The notes under the pieces were generated by a model that saw nothing but the letters and a program-made list of their open reading frames with translations, was not told the DNA's origin and made no database searches. Of a stretch of DNA of 64,000 nt, positions 28,417 to 37,506 are shown in pieces. Location: positions 7,750,001 through 7,814,000 of the forward strand of contig NZ_JAGPYQ010000001.1 of assembly GCF_018070025.1 (NCBI RefSeq). Reading direction: 5' to 3'. The translations under genes were made by a program, and so were the position numbers. Within the stretch, counting starts at the first letter, position 1. Each line of letters opens with the position of its first letter. The DNA is from Streptomyces liliiviolaceus (GTDB taxonomy: Bacteria; Actinomycetota; Actinomycetes; Streptomycetales; Streptomycetaceae).

Positions 28417-28585
28417 GGGCACCTCCGGCTGCGTTGACCGGCGGACGGGGCGCCCCATGGCGTACGCGGCTCTGGGGATGGCGTCGTTCCCCCGTCCGGG
28501 CCGGTCCTTGATGCTACCGAGCCCACCACGCCCGACTGACCGCCTCTCGCCGAGCGTGAAACGGATCACCCATTCGAGCGAAGGT

Positions 28586-29455
28586 TCAGGGGGTCGTGTT
28601 TTCGAGCCATTCGGTGTCGATCTCACCCTCTGCGACGATCACCGCGGGCCCGGTCATCTCGATCTCGCCGTCGGGGCGCTCGGTGATCACGAGCCGGCCG
28701 CCGGGCACGTCGACGGTGTATGTGGCCGGAGTGCCGGTCACCGCGGGGTCTGCGCCGTCCCTGCGCGCGGCGGCCACGGCCACGGCGCACGCGCCCGTGC
28801 CGCACGAACGGGTCTCGCCCGAGCCGCGCTCATGGACACGCAGAGCAACGTGACGAAGGCCACGGTCGACGACGAACTCGACGTTCACGCCGTCCGGGTA
28901 CGCGGACAGTGGGCTGAACGGCGGTGGGGCGTACAGATGTCCGGCGTGGTCGAGGTCCTCGACGAAGGCGACGGCGTGGGGGTTGCCCATGTTCACGTTG
29001 CGGGCGGGCCAGCTCCGGTCTCCGACGGTCACGGTGACGTCGCCCTCGGGGAGGACCGCCTTGCCCATGCCGACGGTGATGTCGCCCTCCTTGGCGAGAT
29101 GCACGGCCTTCACGCCCGCGCGCGTGGCGACCGCGATGTCACCTTCGGCCACATGGCCGGCGCGCTGGAGGTAGCGCGCGAACACACGCACTCCGTTGCC
29201 GCACATCTCCGCGATCGAGCCGTCGCCGTTGCGGTAGTCCATGAACCATTCCGCTTCGGCCGCCATCGAGCGGGCCTCGGGGTGCGCGGCGGACCGCACG
29301 ACATGCAGCAGGCCGTCCCCGCCGATGCCCGCGCGGCGGTCGCACAGGGCCGCGGCGGTGGCCGGGGGCAGGTCGATGGTGTTCTCGGGATCCGGAACGA
29401 TCACGAAGTCGTTCTCGGTCCCGTGCCCCTTGAGGAAGGCGATCCGCGTGCTCAT
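28586..29455 (-). CDS. dapF: Diaminopimelate epimerase
   Basis: 289 aa from the ATG at 29455; the longer frame to 29560 is Arg-rich and non-conserved. It interconverts LL- and meso-diaminopimelate for peptidoglycan and lysine synthesis, although Streptomyces cell walls mainly use the LL form. The paired catalytic cysteines are Cys85 in EMCGNGVR and Cys218 in ETRSCGTGACA. NDFVIV near the N-terminus and RNVNMGNPHAV are also conserved. It lies between rshA and miaA, the known streptomycete order, followed by 169 bp before rshA. Confidence 0.97.
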   Translation of the reverse strand: MSTRIAFLKGHGTENDFVIVPDPENTIDLPPATAAALCDRRAGIGGDGLLHVVRSAAHPEARSMAAEAEWFMDYRNGDGSIAEMCGNGVRVFARYLQRAGHVAEGDIAVATRAGVKAVHLAKEGDITVGMGKAVLPEGDVTVTVGDRSWPARNVNMGNPHAVAFVEDLDHAGHLYAPPPFSPLSAYPDGVNVEFVVDRGLRHVALRVHERGSGETRSCGTGACAVAVAAARRDGADPAVTGTPATYTVDVPGGRLVITERPDGEIEMTGPAVIVAEGEIDTEWLENTTP

Positions 29456-29578
29456 TCCTCGATCGTAAGGGGTCGGTACGACAGCCCGGCATGCCCGCCG
29501 GTCGCGGCAGCCCGGCCGAGCGGTCCCGCAGATGGCCGCGCGGGCACGAGGCCGTGCCACGAGGGGGCCCTGGGCGCC

Positions 29579-30100
29579 TCAGCGCAGGCGGGCCACGCGC
29601 CACACCGCGAGCACCACGACGGCGGCGACGAGGACCGCGTACGCGATCGCGACGCGCCAGTCGGGGCGGCGGCCGGAACCGCGCTGCGGCAGGCCGGGCC
29701 ACGTGTAACCGACCCGACGGGCCGCCATCATGCCCCAGCCCGCGGCGCACGAGCAGATCAGCAGGCCGAGCATGGCGATCATGGCTCCGCTGTCGCCGAA
29801 GTCGAAGGCCAGCGGGAAGGCGAACATCAGGGAGCCGAGAGCGGCGAGGCTCACGATGGGAGCGAGCTGCCAGATGCGCATGCGGCGCTGCGGGCGCAGC
29901 TCCACCTCGACCTCGGGCCCCGGATACATCTCATCGGGCTCGGGACCGTCCTCGGTCACCCCGCCGATGATCTCGTCGGGGCCGTCGGGGCTCAGCCGGT
30001 CCCCGTCGGGGTCCTGCTGGTCCCGCGCGGTGTCGTGCACCCCGCCGGTGACGGTGTCCTGCTCCGCGCCTGGTGCGGTGTCACGAGGGCCGGCCTCCAT
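29579..30100 (-). CDS. Small membrane protein of unknown function
   Basis: 173 aa from the ATG at 30100; GTG starts at 30106 or 30130 are also possible, and GGGGAGGG upstream favours 30106 or 30100. The first half is hydrophilic and acidic (Asp/Gly/Pro-rich). Three predicted membrane helices follow: IWQLAPIVSLAALGSLMFAF, an AMIAMLGLLICSCAAGWGMM segment, and a C-terminal AIAYAVLVAAVVVLAVW. There is no motif I can link to a function. The position between miaA and dapF appears conserved in Streptomyces as I remember it. Confidence 0.75.
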   Translation of the reverse strand: MEAGPRDTAPGAEQDTVTGGVHDTARDQQDPDGDRLSPDGPDEIIGGVTEDGPEPDEMYPGPEVEVELRPQRRMRIWQLAPIVSLAALGSLMFAFPLAFDFGDSGAMIAMLGLLICSCAAGWGMMAARRVGYTWPGLPQRGSGRRPDWRVAIAYAVLVAAVVVLAVWRVARLR

Positions 30101-30208
30101 CGCCACGCGCCCTCCCCACTCGGACTCCACTTGGTCGATCGAAGCTCGATGATGGCACGGCGCCAGAGGCCCGGATGACGGCCGGAGCGTCCCGATGCCA
30201 GGACGTGA

Positions 30209-31153
30209 TCAGGCTGTGACCGGTCGTTCGACCAACGCCAGCGCAAGCTGCGGAAGTTCTGTGAGATCCGCCGCGGCCCCACTCAGCCAATGCACCCGCG
30301 GATCGCGCCTGAACCACGAATCCTGACGGCGCGCGAAGCGCTTGGTGGCACGTACGGTCTCGGCCCGCGCCTCGTCGTCGGTGCACTCTCCGGAGAGCGC
30401 CGTGAGCATCTGCTGGTAGCCGAGCGCGCGCGACGCCGTACGCCCCTCGCGCAACCCTTGCGCCTCCAGTGCGCGCACTTCCTCGCCGAGGCCCCCCTCC
30501 CACATGCGGTCCACACGGCGGGCGATGCGCTCGTCGAGCTCGGGGCGCGCCACGTCGACACCGATCTGCAGGGTGTCGTAGACGGAGTCGTGGCCCGGGA
30601 GGTTGGCGGTGAAGGGTTTGCCGGTGATCTCGATGACTTCGAGGGCCCGGACGATACGGCGGCCGTTGCTCGGCAGGATCGCGTGGGCGGCCTCGGGGTC
30701 GGCGACGGCCAGCCGGGCGTGCAGGGCGCCGGAGCCACGCAGGGTGAGCTCCTCCTCCAGACGGGCCCGCACCTCGGGATCCGTACCGGGGAATTCGAGG
30801 TTGTCGACGGCGCCTCGGACGTACAGGCCGGAGCCGCCGACGAGGATGGGCCAGCGGTCCTCCGCGAGCAGCGCGTCGATGCGGATGCGCGCGAGGCGCT
30901 GGTACTCGGCGACGCTCGCCGTCACCGTGACGTCCCAGATGTCCAGCAGGTGATGGGGAACACCGCCGCGCTCCTCGGGCGTCAGCTTGGCGGTGCCGAT
31001 GTCCATCCCCCGGTAGAGCTGCATCGAGTCTGCGTTGACGACCTCACCGCCGAGGCGCTGGGCGAGATGGACGCCGAGATCGGACTTTCCGGCCGCGGTG
31101 GGACCCACGACGGCGATGACCCGCGGAACGGGAGCTGCTCTACTCACCGTCAC
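30209..31153 (-). CDS. miaA: tRNA dimethylallyltransferase
   Basis: 314 aa from the GTG at 31153 (GAGG eleven bases upstream; a second GTG at 31147 is possible). It transfers a dimethylallyl group to A37 of tRNAs that read UNN codons. The P-loop GPTAAGKS is at 17-24, DSMQLYRGMDIGTAK near 42-56, and VGGSGLYVRG and ALGYQQ further on. Downstream action of MiaB (also in this window) methylthiolates the product. In Streptomyces, miaA modification is known to matter for bldA tRNA function and development. The open frame continues far upstream but without family resemblance. Confidence 0.96.
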   Translation of the reverse strand: MTVSRAAPVPRVIAVVGPTAAGKSDLGVHLAQRLGGEVVNADSMQLYRGMDIGTAKLTPEERGGVPHHLLDIWDVTVTASVAEYQRLARIRIDALLAEDRWPILVGGSGLYVRGAVDNLEFPGTDPEVRARLEEELTLRGSGALHARLAVADPEAAHAILPSNGRRIVRALEVIEITGKPFTANLPGHDSVYDTLQIGVDVARPELDERIARRVDRMWEGGLGEEVRALEAQGLREGRTASRALGYQQMLTALSGECTDDEARAETVRATKRFARRQDSWFRRDPRVHWLSGAAADLTELPQLALALVERPVTA

Positions 31154-31330
31154 AGTCTCGCAAACCTCGGGCCCACTTCTCGAACGAGCTACGTGACGGT
31201 ACGGGTCCGGGGTCGTTGCCTGTTGCGAGGTTCCAGCCGCCGGTTTCGAGGACCGGTGACCCCGGGCGACGCAATGGGACGCACCGGGCGACGCGGAATT
31301 TCGCCCACACGAGCAGGTTATGGAGACGAA

Positions 31331-31693
31331 ATGGGCGTTTTTGCATGGCTTCTTCGCAAAGAGAGGTCTGAATCCCAAGGGACCGAGGAGGCGGCGGCCG
31401 CCGAGGCGCAGACGGACGGGCTGAAGGCCGGGTCCGAGACGGAGAAGCAGACGGAAGCGGGGGCTGAGCCGGTTTCGGCCGACGCGGACGCCGGGGCCGG
31501 GCCGGAGGCCGCGGCCGTCGACGCCGACGCCGCTCCCGCCGCCGAGGCCGCTTCTTCGAGCGCGTCCGCGGCGGAGAGCACGGCTGCGGAGGCCGCCGGG
31601 AGCGGCGAGGCCGCGGCGGAGGTCGTCGAGATCCCCAAGCAGCAGTCCGCCGAGGAGGCGGCCGACAGCGAGGTCGGCGAGAACGCCCGGTAG
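31331..31693 (+). CDS. Small Ala/Glu-rich protein, unknown function
   Basis: 120 aa from the ATG at 31331, with GGAGA four bases upstream. The start MGVFAWLLRKERSESQ resembles a short amphipathic or basic N-terminal anchor seen in a small streptomycete protein that databases have called gliding motility protein; I would not rely on that name. The rest is a disordered Ala/Glu/Ser/Asp-rich tail without hydrophobic segments. It is divergent from miaA. Composition alone would not prove coding, but the ribosome-binding site and the conserved-looking start support it. Confidence 0.6.
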   Translation: MGVFAWLLRKERSESQGTEEAAAAEAQTDGLKAGSETEKQTEAGAEPVSADADAGAGPEAAAVDADAAPAAEAASSSASAAESTAAEAAGSGEAAAEVVEIPKQQSAEEAADSEVGENAR

Positions 31694-31834
31694 CGACGGC
31701 GTGACGCCTTCGCCGCCCGCGCGGGTGCCGCGTTCGGCGTGCGGCGTTCGGCGTGACCACACTTCGGCGGACGGCCCCGGAGCGATGGTGGCTCCGGGGC
31801 GTCCGCCGTGTTCGCACGGACGCGGGGCCCTGCG

Positions 31835-31973
31835 GGCTGCGTGGGCCGCGAGGGGTGCCTTTCGGCTGCGGGCGCGCTGCGGCTGGGCGCGGTTTGGCAG
31901 GCGCTCGGCACTTTGGGCTGCGCGGGCCGCGAGGGGCGCTTTTCGGCTGCGGCTGCGCTGTGGCTGGGCGCGC
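31835..31973. repeat. Two-copy 80-bp tandem duplication
   Basis: A ~59-bp segment starting GGGCTGCGTGGGCCGCGAGG at 31835 recurs at 31915 with about 10% changes, giving an 80-bp period. The second copy runs directly into the inverted repeat unit at 31970. Confidence 0.7.
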
Positions 31974-32190
31974 AGTTCCCCGCGCCCCTGAGGGGCCCGG
32001 CGGGGCTGGCAGGCGCTTGGCGCGGTCGCCCCCCAGCCCCGTCCCCCAGCCCTGCCTTGCCCCCTGAACCCTCGCGCAGTCTTTTCGCCTTTAGGGGCGC
32101 GGGGAACTGCGCGAGCAACCCCCACCGGCCCGCAGATTCCATGGGCGCGCGGCCCCCAGGGGCGCGGGGAACTGCGCAATCTTTTGGCTT
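31970..32190. repeat. Dispersed repeat units (one inverted, two direct)
   Basis: The core GGGGCGCGGGGAACTGCGC occurs inverted at 31970-31988 and direct at 32094-32112 and 32159-32177. The T-rich flank (CTTTTCGCCTTT before 32093, AATCTTTTGGCTT after 32177) matches the flanks of units 4 and 5 in the array at 26016-26186, so the mobile or copied unit is longer than the core. Confidence 0.8.
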
Positions 32191-32217
32191 CACCCTGACC
32201 CACGCACCGTCCCGCCC

Positions 32218-32258
32218 CAGGCCCCAGCCCCAGCCCCAGCCCCAGCCCCAGCCCCAGC
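32218..32258. repeat. Hexanucleotide (CAGCCC)n microsatellite
   Basis: Six to seven near-perfect copies of CAGCCC lie immediately before the stop codon of the next minus-strand gene. Slippage-prone and probably variable between strains. Confidence 0.85.
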
Positions 32259-32262
32259 AACG

Positions 32263-33021
32263 CTACGACCAGGTCGCGACCACGTAGCCGACGCCGTAAG
32301 GGGCGTCCTCGTACAGCAGCGTGCCATGGAGGGCCGCTTCCTCGGCCGCGCCCGCCAACACCTGCCACGGCGCCCGCCCCGACACCTTCAGTTCGTACGC
32401 CAGCTCCGCGTCCAGGGACTTGAGCGCGGCCACGTCCGCCGTGCCCAGCGCACGCGCGGCCTCCGCGTCGAAGCCCGCCGCCCGCTCGTCCAGATAGCCC
32501 GGCGCCTTGAGCGTGCGGCACGCGCTGGAGTCGCCCATCACCAGCAGCGCCACTCGCCCGGGGCCGGCGGCGATCTGCCGCCCGACTTGGATACACCGCT
32601 CGGCGGCGAGCGGTTCCCCCACGCCGATGCCCTCGACGGGAGCGTCGGACCAGTCCGTACGGCCGAGCAGCCAGGCGGCGACGGCCAGCGAGGCCGGCAG
32701 CATCCGTCCGGCGACCGCGGCGGAGGGCTCGGCGGGGCCCTCGGACGCCCCGGTCCCGTTCCGGCGCCCGTTCCCGCCGAGCCGCACGTCGAGGTCGACA
32801 CCGAAGCCGCGGAACGAACCGTGCGAGCCCTCCGGATGCGGCCCGCGCCCACTCTCCTCGGCGGGTCCGACGACCACCAGCCGGTCCGGGCGGGCGGCGG
32901 CCAGTACCCCCAGGGCGTCCGTGCAGGCGGCACGTGCGGCGTCGAGTTCGGGCGCGGCCCCCGCGGCCACGTCGGGCACGAGCAGGGGCGGACAGGGGCA
33001 CACGGCGGCGGCGACAAGCAT
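32263..33021 (-). CDS. Class III extradiol dioxygenase-like protein
   Basis: 252 aa. The start MLVAAAVCPCPPLLVPDVAAGAA, the ALGVLAAARPDRLVVVGPAEES strand-helix unit and the central VALLVMGDSSACRTLKAPGY segment match the LigB-like proteins that sit next to miaA/miaB in Streptomyces. The classic iron ligands of LigB (an early His-His pair) are not obvious here, so enzymatic ring cleavage is doubtful. The insertion GGNGRRNGTGASEGPAEPS is low complexity. Function is unknown, and its position between miaB and miaA is the main clue to a conserved housekeeping role. Confidence 0.75.
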   Translation of the reverse strand: MLVAAAVCPCPPLLVPDVAAGAAPELDAARAACTDALGVLAAARPDRLVVVGPAEESGRGPHPEGSHGSFRGFGVDLDVRLGGNGRRNGTGASEGPAEPSAAVAGRMLPASLAVAAWLLGRTDWSDAPVEGIGVGEPLAAERCIQVGRQIAAGPGRVALLVMGDSSACRTLKAPGYLDERAAGFDAEAARALGTADVAALKSLDAELAYELKVSGRAPWQVLAGAAEEAALHGTLLYEDAPYGVGYVVATWS

Positions 33022-33055
33022 GATCGGCAGCGTAACCCCGCGCGGCGGCCGGGTG

Positions 33056-33325
33056 TCAGTCCTCGATCAGCACGTCGGTGAGGTCGATGAGGGTGAGCAC
33101 GAGAACGACCAGTTTCCCGTCGCTGATCACGTACTCCACGAACAGGTTGCGCGACAACGCGATCTCGCGCGTCGCCTCGTCACCGCGAACGGAATGGGAG
33201 AGCTTGTGCCGCGGCTCGGTCACCAGTATGGCCAGGCCCCGCTCCAGCACGTCGCGCCGGTCGGCGGGCAGGCTGTCGCGCACCTGGGCAGCCTCTTCGG
33301 TGAACGCAACTCTGTAGGGCAGCAC
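33056..33325 (-). CDS. RelE/ParE-like small protein, possible orphan toxin
   Basis: 89 aa from the GTG at 33325, preceded by GGAAGGAG. Sequence LPYRVAFTEEAAQVRDSLPADRRDVLERGLAIL, then REIALSRNLFVEYVISDGKLVVLVLTLIDL, follows the helix-helix-sheet order of RelE/ParE toxins, including a late beta strand pair. RelE-like toxins cleave mRNA at the ribosome; ParE poisons gyrase. No antitoxin gene is adjacent on either side: miaB starts upstream and a dioxygenase-like gene lies downstream. It may therefore be domesticated or work with a distant partner. Family call is from pattern only. Confidence 0.6.
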   Translation of the reverse strand: MLPYRVAFTEEAAQVRDSLPADRRDVLERGLAILVTEPRHKLSHSVRGDEATREIALSRNLFVEYVISDGKLVVLVLTLIDLTDVLIED

Positions 33326-33360
33326 GTCATGCTCCTTCCCACCCGTAATGTGCCAGGCCG

Positions 33361-34881
33361 TCAGTCCAGACCGCAACCACTGCCCGTGACGGCCGGCAGC
33401 GGCTCCGGGACGCCGATCTGCGGCAGCCCCAGCATGACGCCGGCCGGCTTCGCGGCCTCAGCGGTGTTGCGCTTCTCCCAGGCGTCCCCCGCGCGCGTGC
33501 GACGGACGTCCAGCGGGGCGCCCTCGGCGAGGAGGTGGTGCGGGGCGGCGTACGTGATCTCCACGGTGACGACGTCCCCGGGGCGGACCTCGGTGTCGGG
33601 CTTGGTGAAGTGCACCAGGCGGTTGTCGGGAGCGCGCCCGGAGAGGCGGTGCGTGGCGCCGTCCTTGCGGCCCTCGCCCTCGGCGACCATCAGCTCCAGG
33701 GTGCGGCCGACCTGCTTCTTGTTCTCGTCCCAGGAGATCTCCTCCTGGAGGGCCGACAGGCGCATGTAGCGCTCCTGCACGACCTCCTTGGGGATCTGCC
33801 CCTCCATCGTGGCCGCCGGGGTACCGGGACGCTTGGAGTACTGGAACGTGAACGCCTGCGCGAAGCGGGCCTCGCGGACCGCGTGGAGGGTCTGCTCGAA
33901 GTCCTCCTCGGTCTCGCCGGGGAAGCCCACGATGATGTCGGTGGTGATCGCGGCGTGCGGGATCGAGGCGCGCACCTTGTCGATGATCCCGAGGAACCGC
34001 TCCTGCCGGTACGAGCGGCGCATCGCCTTCAGGACGGTGTCCGAACCGGACTGCATCGGCATGTGGAGCTGCGGCATGACGTTCGGTGTCTCGGCCATCG
34101 CGGCGATGACGTCGTCCGTGAAGTCGCGCGGGTGCGGCGAGGTGAAGCGCACGCGCTCCAGGCCGTCGATCTTCCCGCAGGCCCGCAGGAGCTTGCTGAA
34201 GGCCTCACGGTCGCCGATGTCGGAGCCGTAGGCGTTGACGTTCTGGCCGAGCAGGGTGATCTCGGAGACGCCCTCGCCGACGAGGGCCTCGATCTCGGCG
34301 AGGATGTCGCCGGTCCTGCGGTCCTTCTCCTTGCCGCGCAGCGCCGGGACGATGCAGAAGGTGCACGTGTTGTTGCAGCCGACGGAGATGGACACCCAGG
34401 CCGCGTACGCGCTCTCGCGGCGGGTCGGCAGTGTCGACGGGAACGCCTCCAGCGACTCGGCGATCTCTACCTGCGCCTCTTCCTGGACGCGGGCGCGCTC
34501 CAGGAGGACGGGGAGTTTGCCGATGTTGTGCGTCCCGAAGACGACGTCCACCCAGGGCGCCCTCTTCACGATGGTGTCGCGGTCCTTCTGGGCGAGACAG
34601 CCGCCGACGGCGATCTGCATGCCGGGCCGCTTCGTCTTCATCGGCGCGAGCCTGCCGAGGTTCCCGTAGAGGCGGTTGTCGGCGTTCTCCCGCACCGCGC
34701 AGGTGTTGAAGACGACGACGTCGGCGTCACCGTCGGAGCCTTCGGGAGCACGTACGTAACCGGCACCCTCCAGCAGCCCGGACAGCCGCTCGGAGTCGTG
34801 GACGTTCATCTGACATCCGTAAGTACGCACTTCATACGTTCTGGTCAGGTCCACTGCCCGGCTCCGGTCACTGCTGCTCAT
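33361..34881 (-). CDS. miaB: tRNA-2-methylthio-N6-dimethylallyladenosine synthase
   Basis: 506 aa from the ATG at 34881; the longer frame to 34986 is not conserved. It is a radical-SAM methylthiotransferase acting on i6A37 made by MiaA. The N-terminal cluster cysteines are Cys23 (TYGCQMN), Cys61 (NTCAVRENA) and Cys95 (GGCLAQ); the radical SAM cluster is Cys169-Cys173-Cys176 in [14 protein letters not shown] domain follows at the C-terminus (about 385-455), then an extended tail ending GSGCGLD. Normal length is ~440-505 aa. Confidence 0.97.
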   Translation of the reverse strand: MSSSDRSRAVDLTRTYEVRTYGCQMNVHDSERLSGLLEGAGYVRAPEGSDGDADVVVFNTCAVRENADNRLYGNLGRLAPMKTKRPGMQIAVGGCLAQKDRDTIVKRAPWVDVVFGTHNIGKLPVLLERARVQEEAQVEIAESLEAFPSTLPTRRESAYAAWVSISVGCNNTCTFCIVPALRGKEKDRRTGDILAEIEALVGEGVSEITLLGQNVNAYGSDIGDREAFSKLLRACGKIDGLERVRFTSPHPRDFTDDVIAAMAETPNVMPQLHMPMQSGSDTVLKAMRRSYRQERFLGIIDKVRASIPHAAITTDIIVGFPGETEEDFEQTLHAVREARFAQAFTFQYSKRPGTPAATMEGQIPKEVVQERYMRLSALQEEISWDENKKQVGRTLELMVAEGEGRKDGATHRLSGRAPDNRLVHFTKPDTEVRPGDVVTVEITYAAPHHLLAEGAPLDVRRTRAGDAWEKRNTAEAAKPAGVMLGLPQIGVPEPLPAVTGSGCGLD

Positions 34882-35016
34882 GTGACAAGGGTAGGCGGTG
34901 CCCGGAGTGCACCCCGCCCCATGGGTACCGCGTGCGCCCCACCCGATGGAGCCCCGCGTGCGCTCCGTAGCCACCGCCCTGGTCATCCGGGCCGGTGAGC
35001 TGGCAGGATCGCGCGC

Positions 35017-36012
35017 ATGTTCCAGGCACTCTCCCCCCTCGGCCGACGCCGGGCCCTGCAGGGTTCGGCCGCCGCCTTCGTGGCCTTCGGGCTGCTCCTG
35101 TGGTGGCTGCTGCCGCTGGGCGAGAGCTCACCGGGCGGGAAGGTCGTCTTCAGTACGGGGACACGGACCGGCGTGTACCAGCTGTACGGAAACCTGCTGC
35201 AGGACGCGCTCGCCAAGGACATGCCGCGCCTGGACGTGGACCTGGAACAGAGCGAGGGCTCCCAGGAGAACGTGGAACGGGTGGCCACCGGAAAGGCCGA
35301 CTTCACCATCGCCGCGGCCGACGCGGTCGAGAAGTACATGGACAGCGGCAAACCCGGCGCGGACCAGCTGCGCGGCTGCGCGCGGCTGTACGACGACTAC
35401 GTGCACGTGGTCGTTCCCGAGGACTCCCGCGTGGACTCCATCGCGGACCTGAAGGGCAAGCGGGTGGCGATGGGACAGCCGGGCTCCGGGGTGCTCCTGA
35501 TCGCGGAGCACGTGCTGGCGGCGGCCGACCTCGGCCCGAAGGACGTCAAACCGGTGTACGCCGGTATCTCGGACATGCCGGAGATGCTGGAAGAGAAGAA
35601 GATCGACGCGTTCTTCTGGTCCGGCGGACTCCCGACCGGCGCCGTGAGCGAGCTCTCCAAGCGTTTCGACATCAAGCTGGTCCCGATCACGGCCGATCTG
35701 GTCGCGAGGCTGCACAAGCCGGGCGCGGGGTCCAGCTACTACCGGTCGGCCCTCATGCCGGCGGACACGTACCACGGGGAACGCAACAACGCCGCGGTCC
35801 AGACGGTGGCGGTGGCGAACCTCCTGGTGACGCGGGCCGGAACGGACGCGACGCTCACCGAGGGCATGACCAGGACAGTGATCAACAGCCGCGACCGCAT
35901 CGGCAAGCAGGTGCACGCCGCACAGCGCGTGGACCTGAGGACCGCCATCTACACCGACCCCCTGGACCTGCACGAGGGCGCACAGCGCTACTACCGCTCG
36001 AACAAGCCGTAG
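35017..36012 (+). CDS. TAXI-family periplasmic-type solute-binding protein
   Basis: 331 aa. One N-terminal hydrophobic segment ([17 protein letters not shown]) anchors or exports it. The body matches TAXI TRAP-associated binding proteins: [20 protein letters not shown] at the start, [35 protein letters not shown], and [21 protein letters not shown] proteins usually feed a fused DctQM permease and often bind glutamate or other carboxylates. No TRAP permease gene is present nearby; instead it converges with gluK, a glutamate-responsive kinase. A role as ligand-binding sensor subunit is an inference from position. There is no lipobox, which is unusual for a Gram-positive binding protein. Confidence 0.9.
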   Translation: MFQALSPLGRRRALQGSAAAFVAFGLLLWWLLPLGESSPGGKVVFSTGTRTGVYQLYGNLLQDALAKDMPRLDVDLEQSEGSQENVERVATGKADFTIAAADAVEKYMDSGKPGADQLRGCARLYDDYVHVVVPEDSRVDSIADLKGKRVAMGQPGSGVLLIAEHVLAAADLGPKDVKPVYAGISDMPEMLEEKKIDAFFWSGGLPTGAVSELSKRFDIKLVPITADLVARLHKPGAGSSYYRSALMPADTYHGERNNAAVQTVAVANLLVTRAGTDATLTEGMTRTVINSRDRIGKQVHAAQRVDLRTAIYTDPLDLHEGAQRYYRSNKP

Positions 36013-36090
36013 CCGCCCGGCCGGAGACGGGCTCCCGAGCACACCCTCCCCCGGCCCCTGGAGGCCTCCTGGAGGCCCCTGTACGCCCTC

Positions 36091-37497
36091 TCAGGCCCCG
36101 AGCACCGTCCGGGGGACCGTGACGGTCACCTTCAGCCCGTGCGGCTCGTGGTGGGCGTACGCGATGGAGCCGCCGCCCGCGGAGAGCAGCGCCCGGGAGA
36201 TCGACAGGCCGAGTCCCGAGCCCTTGATGTTCTGGTGGCCCGCGCTGCGCCAGAAGCGGTCACCGACGCGGGCCAGGTCCTCGTCGCTCAGACCGGGGCC
36301 GTGATCGGTGACGACGATCGTCGAGACCTCGCCGTTCGAGGCCACCGCGACCCCGACGGACTCCCCCTCGGGCGTGAACTTCAGCGCGTTGTCGATGACC
36401 GCGTCCAGGGCGCTGGACAGCGCGACGGCATCGACCCAGGCGGTCGTGGCGGGGCACGTCCCCACGAGCCGTACGCCCTTGTCGTCGGCGACCGGCGACC
36501 AGGACGCCACGCGTTCGGCGGTGAGCTCGCCGATGTCGGTGAGCCGCAGGTCCGCGTCGGCGTGCTCGGCGAGGGCGAGGTCCAGGAGGTCGTCCAGGAC
36601 ATGGGCCAGGCGCTTGCCCTCCGTACGGACGGCGCCGATCTCCTCGTTGCCCTCGGGCAGTTCCAGCGCGAGCAGTTCGATGCGCAGCAGCAGGGCGGAC
36701 AGGGGGTTGCGCAGTTGGTGGGAGGCGTCGGCGACAAAGGCGCGCTGCTGCTCCAGGACTTCCTGGACGTTGTCGGCCATCTCGTTGAACGACCGGGCCA
36801 GCCGCCTGAGTTCCGGCGGTCCGCCGGCGGCGGCGACCCGGGACTTCAGACGGCCGGTCGCGATGTCGTGGGTGGTGGCGTCCAGGACGCGCACGGGCCG
36901 CAGCACCCAGCCGGTCAGACGCAGCGCGGCGCCCAGCGCGAGGAGCATCGCGCCGATCTCGCCGGCGCCGATGACGAGCCAGCCGTGCAGGATCCTGGAC
37001 CGCATCTGTCCGGTGGGCGAGTCGGTGACCACCACCGCGACGACGTCACCGTCCCGGATGACGGGGGACGCGACCACGAGACGGTCCCGCTGCCACGGCC
37101 AGACCTGCTCCGGATCATGACTGCGGCGGCTCTGGAGCGCTTCGTCGAAGGCGGCGCGGACCTCGCCCTTCCTGGGGATGGTCCAGTCCTCGGGCGCGTT
37201 GGCCATGATGTCGTCGTCGCGGTAGAAGACACCCGCGTTGATCCCGTACAGCTTCTGGTACGTGTGCAGTTCCTGCCGGAGCGTCTCGCCGCGCTGTTCG
37301 GTGGCGCTGACCCGTGAGCCCTCCGGGCGGTCGGCCACGAACTGCGCCAGGGACGCGAAGCGTGCCGTGTCGTCGATGCGGTCGACGACGACCTTCTGCT
37401 GCTGGGCGGCCGCCAGGCTCGCGGCGAGGGGGATGCCCAGGGCGAGCAGGATGGCCGCCATCAGCACGATGAGCAGCGGAAGAAGGCGTGTGCGCAC
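36091..37497 (-). CDS. gluK: Glutamate-sensing histidine kinase
   Basis: 468 aa. Membrane helices at about 7-30 and 172-196 flank an extracellular sensor of ~140 residues. A HAMP domain follows, then the phosphoacceptor His260 in DASHQLRNPLSALL, the N-box IDNALKFTPEG and the G-box DHGPGLS and GSGLGLSISRALL. In S. coelicolor GluK/GluR flank gluABCD and induce glutamate uptake when extracellular glutamate is present; the same gene order here supports the symbol. The start is only 10 bp from the gluR stop, so the two are co-transcribed. Confidence 0.9.
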   Translation of the reverse strand: MRTRLLPLLIVLMAAILLALGIPLAASLAAAQQQKVVVDRIDDTARFASLAQFVADRPEGSRVSATEQRGETLRQELHTYQKLYGINAGVFYRDDDIMANAPEDWTIPRKGEVRAAFDEALQSRRSHDPEQVWPWQRDRLVVASPVIRDGDVVAVVVTDSPTGQMRSRILHGWLVIGAGEIGAMLLALGAALRLTGWVLRPVRVLDATTHDIATGRLKSRVAAAGGPPELRRLARSFNEMADNVQEVLEQQRAFVADASHQLRNPLSALLLRIELLALELPEGNEEIGAVRTEGKRLAHVLDDLLDLALAEHADADLRLTDIGELTAERVASWSPVADDKGVRLVGTCPATTAWVDAVALSSALDAVIDNALKFTPEGESVGVAVASNGEVSTIVVTDHGPGLSDEDLARVGDRFWRSAGHQNIKGSGLGLSISRALLSAGGGSIAYAHHEPHGLKVTVTVPRTVLGA

Positions 37498-37506
37498 CGG
37501 GGCCCG

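Larger units (their letters stand above)
31694..32262. other. Repeat-rich 569-bp spacer
   Basis: No gene is supported. It contains an 80-bp-period duplication (31835-31973), three copies of the GGGGCGCGGGGAACTGCGC repeat (one inverted near 31970-31988, two direct at 32093-32112 and 32158-32177) and a hexanucleotide array at 32218-32258. Long ORFs on both strands here are composition artefacts of the GC-rich repeats. Confidence 0.7.

Noticed and set aside
26281..28437. 718-codon plus-strand frame opposite rshA
   Set aside because: Antisense shadow; no ribosome-binding site and low-complexity Gly/Val/Leu/Arg composition.
30209..33001. 930-codon open frame ending in MiaA
   Set aside because: Family similarity begins only at the GTG near 31153; the upstream part crosses repeats and the dioxygenase-like gene in another frame.
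33056..33325. Complete toxin-antitoxin pair
   Set aside because: Only the toxin-like ORF is supported; neither neighbour resembles an antitoxin.
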